Below, one piece after another: positions 47,488 through 57,745 of a DNA stretch of 64,000 nt (its first letter is position 1; every line of letters begins with the position of its first letter). The stretch is taken from assembly GCA_030789695.1 (NCBI GenBank), contig CM061142.1, positions 605,315,659 to 605,379,658 of the forward strand, given 5' to 3'. The stretch is from Scilla litardierei. Taxonomy: Eukaryota; Streptophyta; Magnoliopsida; Asparagales; Asparagaceae. The position numbers and the translations under genes were made by a program. Below the pieces are notes generated by a model. The model was not told where the DNA came from. It did not search any database and was given only the letters and a program-made list of their open reading frames with translations.

Positions 47488-47845
47488 AATATGAAAGTAA
47501 GAAAGGAGTTACCTTTTTGTTAATTTGGAGAAGACAAGGAAACGATGACGAAGGGAGACTCCAAGCTGCGGGGAACAAAAACAGAGGGAAGAGCAAAGAA
47601 GAAGTGGGGATCCACACAGCCGAGGATCTTATATACCAGACTCAGGGGCGAATTCGAATCGCCTGACAGAAACGCGTGGCAGGTCACGGAGAACCGGCGG
47701 CGTTTCGAAATCGGCGCCAAAGGAAGTCCAATCGATCCGCCACATCATTACCTTCATTTATAACCACGCCTCGACTGACGCGCCACTCGGAACCCCAGGA
47801 GTCACATCGGTCGAACCGAACCGGCCAAGGCCGATCGGCCCCACC

Positions 47846-47857
47846 GATGGGGGCAAT
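47846..47857 (+). other. Tat-D polypurine tract
   Basis: GATGGGGGCAAT immediately before the right LTR (TGATACG). Confidence 0.7.
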
Positions 47858-48815
47858 TGATACGTCTATTTTACGAAGGCCCAACAACATAGGCCCAAAA
47901 GCACAGCCCACCGAACGAAGCCCGAAAGATACGAGCCTGGGTGCCCGACCGCCGATCGGAAGCCCATCTGCGCGATCAGGCCCGCCCGGAAAAGCCCCAT
48001 AGAGAGCCCCCAAATGTCGATCCGACCCGGCCCCGATGAGGCACGAGTCACTCACCCGCTCTAGCGATAACCGTTCCCCCGATCCTGTGGCCACTTAATG
48101 GCTGTGATGGGGAGGTGCTGGCATGGCGCAGGGAGCGGCGACGGGGGGGCCGGATTGAGGGGGCACGATCGAGGGCAGACGAGCGACGTGGGTTGGGGGC
48201 AATCGCGGCGGGAGGTCTATAAAAGGGTTAGAAGGACGACAGGACAAGGGACCGCATCTCAGGTATCTAAAACCTAAGGTACTCCATCAACGACCTAGTT
48301 CCCCATTTCACCTCCTTCCTCCCCCGCTCGCGCCGTGAGACGCCGTACCGATCTCCTCTCGAGTTGTACCGTCTCCGCCGGGTCTCCTCTTTCAGATCAT
48401 TGTCTGACTTAGGCATCGGAGGGGTTTTGGCCGGAACCAAGGTCCGGCCCCCCTAACGAGTGTTCTCGTCTACGCAGGAGGATATCCAATCCACGGGCCG
48501 AGGCTTCCCCTCCGCCCCTCGCCGACCACGCAGCCAGCTGGACGATCGAGGCTTCCCCTCGTCGTCCGACCACCGAGGCCGAGCACAACCGACCGAGGCT
48601 GAACGTCTCAACCCAGGCCGAGGCTTCCCCTCGCCCTACCAACGACCGAGGACCCCGATTCGACCCAGCCGATGCGCTCCACGTCGTCTGCAGATCCGAC
48701 TCGAGCCTCGTCTGCACCAACTCGACTCACCCGAGGGACCCAAGCGGGCCCCTTGACCACGTTGACCGGGTTCTCCACGGTCAACACTTTTGTAGTGAGA
48801 AAACACTCTGAAACA
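47858..48815 (+). repeat. Tat-D right LTR, 958 bp
   Basis: Near-identical to 41530-42498; followed by the duplication CACTG and the resumed transposase reading frame. Confidence 0.88.
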
Positions 48816-50370
48816 CACTGCATGCGTAACCTAGATGGTAGGCCAAACCGTATACCTAGAGAGCCATCGGCTATGCGGGATCTACATAGGAACTCCCACA
48901 TGCGTAGAATTCTCTATGGGGATGAAAGTAGTTGTTTACACTAATTGAGAATGAGGAGCCATGCATTCATGAATTTGGCCGGATTAATGCGACAAATGGA
49001 TTTACTTAAAGACACTATACATGTGTCCGTAGAGGAGCAGTTGGCCATGTTTCTACATATCGTAGGGCACAAGTCAAAGAACAGAGTCATGCAAGTTGAT
49101 TTTATATGCTCCGATTCAACAGTTAGCCGATACTTTGGCCAAGTAATGCAAGCAGTATGTGGCATTCGGGATATGTACTTGAAGCAAGCTCCAAATGAGA
49201 CCCCTACTGAGATCGTCAATAATCCTAACTGGTACCCTTATTTCAAGGTACGTACGTGTCATATAAATTTGATGGAGTGACATGAAGTAGTTAGAGTAGT
49301 ATTATTTTACTCTTTTGTAACCAATTGACCCACCATTACGATGTAGGATTGCATTGGTCTCATTGATGGGACACATGTCGATGACATGCTACCTGCACAT
49401 CTTGTACCCCGGTTTAGAGGCCGAAAGGGGGTGACACAAAATGTTCTCGCAGCTGCAACGCCGAATAAAAGATTCACGTATGTAATGGCAGGTTGGGAAG
49501 GGTCAGCAAATGATTTCACCGTCCTTAAATCTGCGTTGGCATTACCCCCCCAAACGGTCTTCGAGTGTACGAAGGTAAGAGGTCGATTTTAACCAAAAGT
49601 TTAATTCGTTGCACTTATTAAATCTTGTGAATAAATTATACTAAATTATAACGGTTATGATTGTAGGTAAATATTACCTATGCGATGCTGGATATACTAC
49701 CATGCCAGGATTCATATCTCCATACAGGGGCGTTAGATATCATCTGAAGGACCATACTGATCGAGCTCCTCGAAATCACAAGGAGCTCTTCAACCTACGT
49801 CACTCGTCTTTACGAACTAAGATCGAGTCGACTTTTGGTATCCTAAAGAACAAGTTTAAGATATTGACTTCCAAGCCCCACTATCCATTCCCATGTCAGG
49901 TCGATACCGTCCTAGCATGCACTGTGTTGCATAATTACATCCAAGTTGCAGATCCACATGACCCTCAACTTAGGGAGGATGCTGTTGATGTGATTGCGGA
50001 AGATGGAGATGTTCACGATGACTCGATTTTGGATATGTCCCAACAGATGTCCTTGCGTGACCAAACCCAACAGAGGGACAATTGGAAACTTCGAAGAGAC
50101 CAAATAGCGAGGGATATGTGAGTCGACTATTGTAACATACATAATCAGGGTAACACGCATGAACAAGGTCTTTGAAATTTGGGTTGGGGTCTTTGTGGTA
50201 GATATAAGTTTGACATTGTCATCTTTGTTATGCACTATTATTGTAGATTTTTCATCTTGCAACTGTGAACAAGGTTCTGAACTAATGCTTCTGCTAAGAA
50301 ATGTGTGTTTCTTGTTGTTTGAATATTTTCATTTAATGATTTGAAATAGTATCTTATTCTTTGTGTAGGC

Positions 50371-51946
50371 ATGGCAGGGTCATCTCAACGAGGTCAAGGT
50401 CGTGATCCGATGGACCCAATCTCTGACCCACCATCAGATAATCAATGGGTAGACGACGATACATGTAATGAGAGGTCTCCCCGTCGACCTATGGCACGTA
50501 GGGTGGGAGATATGCAGTACCCTGGGCAGGGCAACTATGGTGGCGGCAACTATGGAGGTGGCACAAGTGTGCCTTATGCCCAATATGCCCAGTATAGCAT
50601 GCCGTTGCAAATGGGTGGTCAACCCGGATATATGCCAAGTCAAGCTGGCTATATGCAATTGCTTCAAGGGGGAGGCATGGGCCAGGGGGTTGGGAGCTAC
50701 CAGGGGGTGGGATGGTCCCTGGGGGAGGGATGCAACATGTAGGCGGGAGCTACCAAGTGCCGGGTTTGGGAGGTTTTGGTGGACAACAGCAGTATGTTAG
50801 CCCCCCTCACCCAAGTGCATTCACCCGGGCGGCATCACACAGCGGCAATGACCCCGTATTTGGTAGCGATTCTTCCAGGAAGTCGGGGAGGCTGGATGAG
50901 TCAGGTGAAGCTTCAGTGTCTAGCCCAAGCAAGAAAATGAAGCACAATGCAGAAAAGGGGATGGGGCACAAAATATGGCCTTGGGAACATGACTTGGACC
51001 TCATCACATTCCTTGCGGAGCAGGCCAGGGAAGGGATGAAATCAGATAAGACGTTCAAATCTTGTGCATTCAATGCTGCTGCGGCCCACATCAATGAGAC
51101 ATTTGGCACGTCGTACTCAAGCCAAAATGTACGCAATCATATGAAAGGATTGCGAAAGAAACTAGCCAATGTGGAGAAGTGCCGCAGTTTAAGTGGCGTT
51201 GGGTGGTGTCCCGAGAGGCAGATGATTTTAATGGAGCCGGAAACGTATGCCACGTGGGCCTCGGTAATAATTTCACCATTCCCGCACAAATACATACGCG
51301 TCTATGTCATTTCCTTTTTTACTCTATATTATCACATTGTGTATACGTGCAGGCCCATCCTAAAACAAAGGACTTCATTAATCAGCCCTTACCATGGCTT
51401 GCTGATCTGAAAGTGATTATAGGTGATGACGGAGTGACTGGGGATTTTCTTAAGGGTGTGTTTACACCTTTTGGCGGCCCATTCACTGAAGGTGAAGGTG
51501 AGCAGGGAAATCCTTCCCCGCTTGGGCATGAATCATATGACACACCATCACCGTACACCCCGCAGGCACCCTCGCGAAGTCCTGGGTCAGCGGCTACTAG
51601 CAATGCAGCCCCGCCACCTTCTGTTAAAAAGGTAAGACGTAGACCACGGGGGAATGCTATCAACAATGCATTTCAAGGTGTGTTTGTGGAGAAACTCACC
51701 GAGGTAGCCGAAGCCTTGAGGATCTCAAACCTACCCTGGACTGTGGAGATTGGTAAGAGTGTCTATTCACACACGGAGTATCCTGGAGAGAAGTTGGATA
51801 GGGTGTATAGCCACCTTATTGAAGTATATCTTGAGGGGAGAAAGTATGTGGGGATGCCTGAGGTTGCAAGGAATAGGTACATAAAGAAGAAAATGGAGGA
51901 GTTCGACCGTGAGGATGAGGAAGACGACGATGGGAGTAATATATGA
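50371..51946 (+). pseudogene. Harbinger accessory gene, Myb/SANT-like DNA-binding protein, one frameshift
   Basis: Harbinger transposition usually needs a Myb/SANT-like partner that binds the ends and brings the transposase to the nucleus. ATG 50371 opens MAGSSQRGQGRDPMD, then a Gly/Tyr/Gln-rich region. A frame change lies in a G-rich run near 50700-50712, with the following frame clearly continuing the same repeat (GGGMQHVGGSYQVPG). The Myb/SANT-like domain is HKIWPWEHDLDLITFLAEQA to RNHMKGLRKKL, with a basic SPSKKMKH patch before it. An intron with GT at 51264 (ends AG 51352) joins in phase to AHPKTKDFINQPLPWLADL. The C-terminal part includes KKVRRRPRG and an acidic tail. An upstream exon is possible because TTTGTGTAG/GC precedes the ATG. 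Confidence 0.8.
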
Positions 51947-54756
51947 AGCTTGTAATTTCTGAACAACATTTTGTAATATGTCTTGCATGCACAATGGGGG
52001 GGGCACGTTGCGGGGATTATTAAATATGGATTATGTATGTCTGTAATATGACTACGTGATTTTAGGCTGCTATTAGGTGGCTGTACGTTGAATGTCTGAA
52101 TGACTGAATGACTGTAGTGCTTGGTTGCTTGGGAATATGTGGGTATGTAATTTATATAGCATCTTGTCCTTGCATTTTTGTGTCTCATTTGTTTATATTT
52201 CCTACTATGGTTTTCACGGTGGAAGCATGAATTTCATACTTGGTTTTTCTTGCATTATTTCCAACTTGTGGTTTTTGTATTTATGTCAATGCATTTTTTT
52301 GATCTTTTGATTTTATCCATGCCCCTGGGCCTGCAATACATTCATAGATGCCAGACATGTGGGTTGGGTGAATGCCATTTTTTGGATCTAAATATTTTTT
52401 TAATCTTTTCCAGCTTGTGGTTTGGGTGAATGCAACTTGATTTATTTGCTATTTTCCATCTTGTGGTTTGGTTTTTGCTCTTGTTATGTGCATACATTAA
52501 TATAAGCCATACTCATGTTGGTATTTGAACATATTGGTTTGTTATCATTTTGAACATGTAGTATTTGCCCTCATTCTGTACTTGCCCTCATTCTGCACTT
52601 GCTTGTAGTATTTGAACATTTTCACCATGTAGTATGTCAACATATTGGCTTGTGGTTGGGTTTAATTTCATACTGTCCTTGCCCTCATTCATCAATAAAG
52701 GGGGGCCTCCAGCTGCTTTCACTTTGGGTGTAATTCATGAGTTGAAATTTTTTTTCATATTTTTGGGACATGCTATAACTTGGGATATTTTTTGTATTTG
52801 AAATTTTTCCTTTAAAAGCCCAATGATGACACACATGCTTTCTCCCGAATTCATTGATACTAACCCAATTATGAGTAAGGCATGCAGGAAGGTTCCAATA
52901 ATTGAAACATGGGTTGGGTTTTATTTCCTATTGAGCAGCACATATGTGTATCTGTCAAATTCTCATGCACATTATGGTGGACCTGTGACTTAAATTGTGT
53001 ATCTGTTTTACTCTTGACCTTCACCAAGTTTGGTTATGAATATAACTCGGATGCTGTCATGTTTATCTGTTTTCATATTGAGCAGCCCATATGTGTCCAC
53101 ATCAAATTCTGTTTTATTCATATTATGTGCTGTTGTGTATCTGGGTGCTGTTGTGTATCTGTTGTGTATCTGTTTTACTATGTGCTGTTGTATCACCACA
53201 TTTTGAATTGTGTATCTGTTTTGTATCTGTTGTGTATCTGTTTTGTATCACCACATACCTAGTTTTGTATGTGCTATGTGATGTTGTGTATCTGTTGTGT
53301 ATCTGTTTTACTATGTGCTGTTGTGTATCTGGGTGCCTGTTTTACAATTTAGTTTTGTATCACCACATACCTAGTTTTGTATCACCACATAGCAAGGGAC
53401 ACAACAGCACAACAGCACATATTTCATGTTTATCTGTCATGCCCAAATTCCCATATTTCCTGTTGTGTATCTGTTTTACTCTTGCCCTTCACCCACTTTA
53501 CTCTTGACCTGTGACTAAAATTCTCATGCAGTTTTTAGAGTCAGTTACCATGGAGCTGCAAACATATATCACAATCAGCACATAGCACATATATTCTATG
53601 ATGGATCTACACACATTTATCATGTTGGATCTGCAAACATTATTTTTTGCTTGTTGTATCGATATCACAATCAGCTGGAGCATGGTAGCATATGATGTAG
53701 GGGGGATTGACTGTGTTTTTTAAGGCTAATCCTATGATAGACACCTGAGTTGGGTCCTTGTTCTAACATCAGTTTCCTTTCTGTTTTTTTCTGCCTTGCA
53801 CATAAGCAAGTTTCCAATTTCTGCATGCGAATGAATAACCTGCAGGCTGATGCACTTATCATGATGCACATAAGCAAGTTTCCAATTTCATACTTGGTTT
53901 TCACGGTGTAGTTGGTGTTGGTGGTGACCTATTGATACCCCTAGCTGGAATGTGTTGTGTGGACACTTGTTGTTGTTTATAGGTGAACATCCAGGTTTTT
54001 TGGTGGCATCTTTTCATCACATATATTGTTAGACACATGTTTTATCAGTCACACCATGCCAATGGATGAGAAAATATTTTGTCATGTCTTTCAGCTGGGA
54101 ATTTCCAGTTTTTTGGGCATTACTGACATGATTGCCTTTGCTTGTCATGCTTTCATCTTTGGTTTACTATCATCTGTGTATGTTGGGCATGCATGAAGTA
54201 CAATCTGGGACTATTGATATGTGAGACTTCTTAATTACTGTCATTTGTGTAATCTGTGAATTTTTCTGGTCTTATGGGAGACTTCTGATGTTTCAATCAT
54301 ATCCCAAATACATTTCTGAAGGCTGTAATTTTATGCATGTGACTGTGACTGTTGCATAGCTTTGTCCATGTGACTACGACTGAATTTCATGACAGATACA
54401 CAAATGTGCATGCGAATCGGGAATAAAACACATGTTATTTGCTTATCATGTTTATATTATTAAGGGACAACCGCAAGCAACCTAGTTGGGTAGCTGATAC
54501 ATATGGCAACCTGAGGGCTATATAATTTTAAATTTTACATCTAATTTATAGGCGATTGGTTTTGTATATTATTTTTGTTTTTTTCTTCTCATTTGCCTTG
54601 CTCGTTTCTGCAAAAGACGGGTACGTTGACATAATGCGATATGTACTTTTCATAGGTACGCCTTCCTCATCCCGTTCTCACTTCATTAAATTGTTCAGTT
54701 TCTATGATCATCCCATACCTTCTATTTTGTTTATTTCTATGTCTGACCAGGTCTAA
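51947..54756 (+). other. Harbinger spacer, 2.8 kb, no gene recognised
   Basis: T-rich, low-complexity sequence with repeated words (CTTGTGGTTT, CATACTTGGTTTT, TATCTGTTTTACT). It contains the short-repeat tract at 53125-53480. No coding region or RNA gene was recognised. Pyrimidine tracts just before 54757 could be a splice acceptor for the next gene. Confidence 0.45.
53125..53480. repeat. Degenerate short-repeat tract (TGTGTATCTGTT-type)
   Basis: GTTGTGTATCTG, TTTTACTATGTGCTG and TTGTATCACCACAT recur in shuffled order, including two near-identical blocks of about 50 bp. Confidence 0.7.
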
Positions 54757-55224
54757 ATGAGTGAAGGCTCATCCACGTCTATTCGCTCCCGCCTTCGGGA
54801 AGTGACCCGGGTACCTGCTTTGGAGACGAATGATTCAGACTTCAAGAGATACCGCTGTGGTCTGCGTGTACCTCGGAAGACTTCATGGACCCAGTTAAAC
54901 CCGGGCAGGAGGTTTTGGAGTTATCCCATATGTGAGTTCTTCGTATGGAAGGACCCCCCTCACAGTGACTGGTCAAAGTTTATTATCCTGCATTTAATGG
55001 AAGCAGCTGAAAGAGGGGGAACAGGTGATATATCTACGTGCGCACAGACAGTGAGGAGGTTGGATTCTATAGACGATCGGTTGGCTATGGTCGTTGGCCA
55101 ATTAGAGACATACAGGCTGACCTTAGATAGGGTGCATAAAGATTATAACTCCCTGAAGTTTGTTCTGTATTCCCTCTTAGGCCTATGTTTTATCAGTTTT
55201 CTTATGTATAACAATCTTCATTGA
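54757..55224 (+). CDS. GRF-zinc-finger-like protein with C-terminal hydrophobic segment, Harbinger passenger
   Basis: Complete 155-residue frame starting MSEGSSTSIRSR, with three potential Ser/Arg sites at the N-terminus. Residues 32-65 (YRCGLRVPRKTSW, NPGRRFWSYPICEFFVW) match the plant GRF-type zinc finger pattern, which normally has Cys-x-Cys, then NPGRRF, then two Cys before FF-x-W. Here Tyr32 and Tyr56 stand where Cys is expected and only Cys34 and Cys59 remain, so zinc binding is doubtful. Residues 101-130 look helical and residues 136-150 (LYSLLGLCFISFLMY) look like a membrane anchor near the end, so the protein would be tail-anchored. Small plant proteins with this domain order are known but of uncertain function. 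It lies inside the Harbinger ends, on the same strand as the transposase. Confidence 0.72.
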   Translation: MSEGSSTSIRSRLREVTRVPALETNDSDFKRYRCGLRVPRKTSWTQLNPGRRFWSYPICEFFVWKDPPHSDWSKFIILHLMEAAERGGTGDISTCAQTVRRLDSIDDRLAMVVGQLETYRLTLDRVHKDYNSLKFVLYSLLGLCFISFLMYNNLH

Positions 55225-55732
55225 CTTGGAAGGGGATCGTGTTGTATGGTCGGACTAAAATCCTTGTTTGAACTTGTGTTTTTATGTATCTTTTGGAATT
55301 TTTGTAATATCCTTGTATTGGAGGTTGTTTTGGCGTAATGTTACAGCCTGTTTTTTTAATTATATGCATGCTTGGATCAGTTGGCAACTGTAATTCCTCA
55401 AGGGTTAATATCATTTGTCGATTTGTTGATGTCGTTGCTGTTAGGCTGCCGTGTGGTGTTATTTCATCATGAGATTCACAGTTGTGAATTTATACCTGTT
55501 GAATATCTGAGACTGCCGGAGTTTTTTGTAATAAGTGACACAAATTATTGGACCATTATTGTTGTTCCGTGCCTGAGACGAAGATGGGTTTTTATTTCCG
55601 TTTGTCTTTCACATTACAGTAACTATTTATATTGAATGCCTGAAATGGACCGACCAAAAATTTCATTCTGTCACGCACATTTGCTACTCTGTAGCGTTTC
55701 CATGATTGATAATCAATGGGGTTTTTTACATC
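55225..55732 (+). other. Harbinger 3' region after the GRF-like gene, no gene recognised
   Basis: T-rich; includes GTAATATCCTTGTATTGG, which may belong to a 3' UTR. It ends at the CATAT target of Cop-B (55733-55737). Confidence 0.45.
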
Positions 55733-55737
55733 CATAT

Positions 55738-55873
55738 TGTTGTGAATGGATATTGACTGGGTTGGTGAGTTATTGGGCCAACCCAAGTGGTTGGGCCCAT
55801 ACCCACTTGTATTCTCCCCTTTGGCTATAAATATAGACTTGAGGGCTCTCCCCTCATGAGTTGATTCATAACA
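55738..55873 (+). repeat. Cop-B left LTR with TATA box
   Basis: Starts TGTTGTGAATGG and ends GATTCATAACA. TATAAATA at 55826-55833 is a likely core promoter, so transcription would start within the last 30 bases or so of the LTR. Confidence 0.93.
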
Positions 55874-55887
55874 CGTTATCAGCACGA
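55874..55887 (+). other. Cop-B primer-binding site, internal tRNA-Ile type
   Basis: CGTTATCAGCACGA follows the LTR directly. It does not fit the 3' end of initiator tRNA-Met. From memory it is complementary, bar the wobble position, to the anticodon arm of plant tRNA-Ile (anticodon AAU, read as IAU), with C opposite the inosine. That would mean priming from a half-tRNA, as described for Drosophila copia. Confidence 0.5.
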
Positions 55888-56239
55888 GACTCTAAAAATT
55901 TTCTTTTCCACAAAATTTTCTTTCCGTTCGTTGCGAAGGCGAAGGCGAAGGCGAGACGGGAGATCCACGAGCACGGTGCAAGGCTTCCTCCATCAAGGGT
56001 CGTCATCCACGTAGGGCTTCGAGCAACCGTCGCTATATCCGGAGGACGGATATAGAGGTAAAAATACTAAAAACGATATTTTTAATCATACGTATGATTA
56101 CCCCTCCCCTAGATCTCATAAGATCGTCATGGGGATTCATCGTCGCCTTGAAAACGACGGATTTTTCTTCCCAAAACCAAATTTTTTTTAGGGTTCTTTG
56201 GATTTTTTTTCAAAAACCCTAATTTAGACCCGCCGCCGG

Positions 56240-56700
56240 CCTCACCCCCCCCCCCCCCCCCCCGCCCGCCCGCCACGCCGTCCCCGCCATAGGGGGCGGC
56301 AGCCGCCGCACCCCCCCTGCAGGGGGGCGGCGACGGCCTCTGCCGCCACCCTCCCCCTGCAGGGGGGGCGGCGGCCCCCGTGGCCGCCCCCCCTCTCTGC
56401 AGGGGGGCGCCCCCGCCGTCCCCCACCCCCCCCCCCCCCCCCCGCAGAGGGGGGCGGCGCCCCCCCCCCCGTGCCCGTCGTCCCCCCCCCGCAGAGGGGG
56501 GCGACGGCACCCCCCCTCCCCCTGGCCACGCCCCCCTCTGCGGGGGGCGGCGGCCTCCGCCGCTCCCCCCGCAGCGGGGGGCGGCGGCCCCTGGCCACGC
56601 CCCCCTCTGCGGGGGGCGGCGGCCCCCTGGCCGCCCCCCCCCCTCTGCGGGGGGGGGGGGGGGGGGGGGCGGCGGCGGCGGCCCCTCGCCCCCGCTGTAA
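56240..56700. repeat. G/C palindrome array
   Basis: C-runs and G-runs of 5-18 bases alternate around short centres such as TGCA, TCTGC or GCAGA (for example CCCCCCTGCAGGGGGG), about a dozen times. Homopolymer lengths in such a tract are prone to sequencing error. Confidence 0.75.
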
Positions 56701-56734
56701 ACCCTAAACAGCAGAACAAAAAAAACTCACAGTG

Positions 56735-56918
56735 CTGTGGGCCTGAAGCCCACAGCAGATCTGTGGGCTTCAGGCCCACAGAATTCAACAAAAAAAACAG
56801 ATCCGTGGGCCTGAAGCCCACAGCAGATCTGTGGGCTTCAGGCCTACAGATTTTCATCAAAAAAAACAGATCTGTGGGCCTGAAGCCCACAGCAGATCTG
56901 TGGGCTTCAGGCCCACAG
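56735..56918 (+). repeat. Six 21-nt hairpins in the Cop-B leader
   Basis: Units at 56735-56755, 56761-56781, 56803-56823, 56829-56849, 56872-56892 and 56898-56918. Each has the stem CTGTGGGC / GCCCACAG with loop CTGAA or TTCAG; units 3 and 4 each carry one change. Members of each pair (1-2, 3-4, 5-6) are reverse complements of one another, separated by 5 nt. Confidence 0.88.
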
Positions 56919-57289
56919 ATTTTCATCAAAAAAAATTTGGGGGAAGGCAATAGGGCTATGAATGTACCTCAAAAGGCAACCTATTAGCTTAAAAATTAAT
57001 TTAAATGGGGATTCAAAGGCAAAATATCCGTGAAAAATCACGGTAAATTACGGGACGAATATCGGGCAGACAAGGGCGTTTTGGGGATTTTTTTTGGGGG
57101 GACTTTTTGGGATGACGAGGGAGACTTTTCCCTCTGACAAAGAAAATGTTAATTTTGGGCTCTTAATCAATTTGATTGATTAAACCCATTTACTTTACAA
57201 CCTATGCATCGTAATCTCTTTTACATGCTTTACATCTCTGGCAAAATTATGTGGATATTATTTGCGTGGTTGTACATTTTATTTAAAAA

Positions 57290-57381
57290 CTTAATAATTA
57301 GGAAGAACCTGCGACCGCTCTGCCGTTAGTTACCTAACCTAACGGTGTATGACGTTGCCCAGTGGTCCAATAATTATTAAG
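57290..57381 (+). other. Conserved 92-nt stem-closed element in the Cop-B leader
   Basis: CTTAATAATTA and TAATTATTAAG form a perfect 11-bp stem. Inside, CCGTTAG and CTAACGG (loop TTACCTAAC) form a 7-bp stem, followed by TGTATGACGTTGCCCAGTGG. It is collinear, with no length change, with 31590-31681 of Cop-A. Confidence 0.7.
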
Positions 57382-57489
57382 TGATTAAATATTGATTTAT
57401 CCTCATATGAATAAACTGCCTGTGATGTCTGTGGATGAAAATGTTGATGAGCATAATATTCTTGCATGAATTGCTAAATGTGGTTTTTT

Positions 57490-57745
57490 GGATCGGCCGT
57501 TTAGTCCCACATTTTATTTCCCGCACTTTTCTTTTATTTTTGAGAGAAATTGTAGTGAGGAATTTATGTAAATGTCAAAGAAAGAAGACCTACTTCCATG
57601 GAGTCGGAAGCTACGCTTGAAGACGAAGATATTAAATGGGACCCATGGGGTTTCCAAAGTTGTATTTTCATTTTAATTCAAGCTGCAAATTTGTATAATT
57701 TGGACTGTGGACTCTTGGATTCTTTCTTGTGGGACTGGCCGATCC
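57490..57745 (+). other. Long-range inverted repeat upstream of Cop-B gag
   Basis: GGATCGGCCGTTTAGTCCCAC (arm 1, 57490-57510) against GTGGGACTGGCCGATCC (arm 2, 57729-57745). The arms pair over 17 bases with a 4-nt bulge, and the pair is conserved in Cop-A. Confidence 0.6.

Larger units (their letters stand above)
41530..48815 (+). mobile_element. Tat-D: Tat-lineage-like gypsy element with gag and antisense gene, no pol, 7.3 kb
   Basis: LTRs at 41530-42498 and 47858-48815 start TGATACGTCT and end CTCTGAAACA. CACTG flanks both sides (41525-41529 and 48816-48820). Primer site TGGCGCCATCTGTGGG is at 42501-42516 and the polypurine tract GATGGGGGCAAT at 47846-47857. The interior has gag, a 90-bp tandem array and an antisense three-exon gene, but no protease, reverse transcriptase or integrase. 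The LTRs differ mainly in a poly-G tract and scattered bases, so it is young. The layout is like that of non-autonomous relatives of rice RIRE2, but with gag retained. Confidence 0.88.
41450..50121 (+). pseudogene. Harbinger transposase (HARB1-like DDE nuclease), interrupted by Tat-D
   Basis: Cuts and joins the element ends. It starts at ATG 41450 (MDNNGGMIGG, then an Ala run). The frame is interrupted after 80 nt by Tat-D and continues in phase at 48821. Exon ends fit 49247 (AAG/GTACGT) with an acceptor at 49346, and a second intron ending at 49666. For that intron the donor GT at 49582 keeps the frame, whereas the more canonical GTAAGA at 49575 does not. The DDE residues are visible: Asp in GLIDGTH (49365), Asp in CDAGY (49684) and Glu in KIESTFGIL (49825). 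PYRGVRYHL and the LHNYIQ C-terminal block are typical. Besides Tat-D there is an in-frame TAA at 48942-48944, so this copy is dead. Confidence 0.85.

Noticed and set aside
53091..53507. Cys- and Val-rich frame in the Harbinger spacer
   Set aside because: Translation of a degenerate TGTGTATCTG repeat; no start context, no family.
56127..56950. Long open frames of Gly, Pro, Arg and Ala on both strands
   Set aside because: They come from C/G homopolymer palindromes in the Cop-B leader; low complexity, no domain, present in several frames at once.
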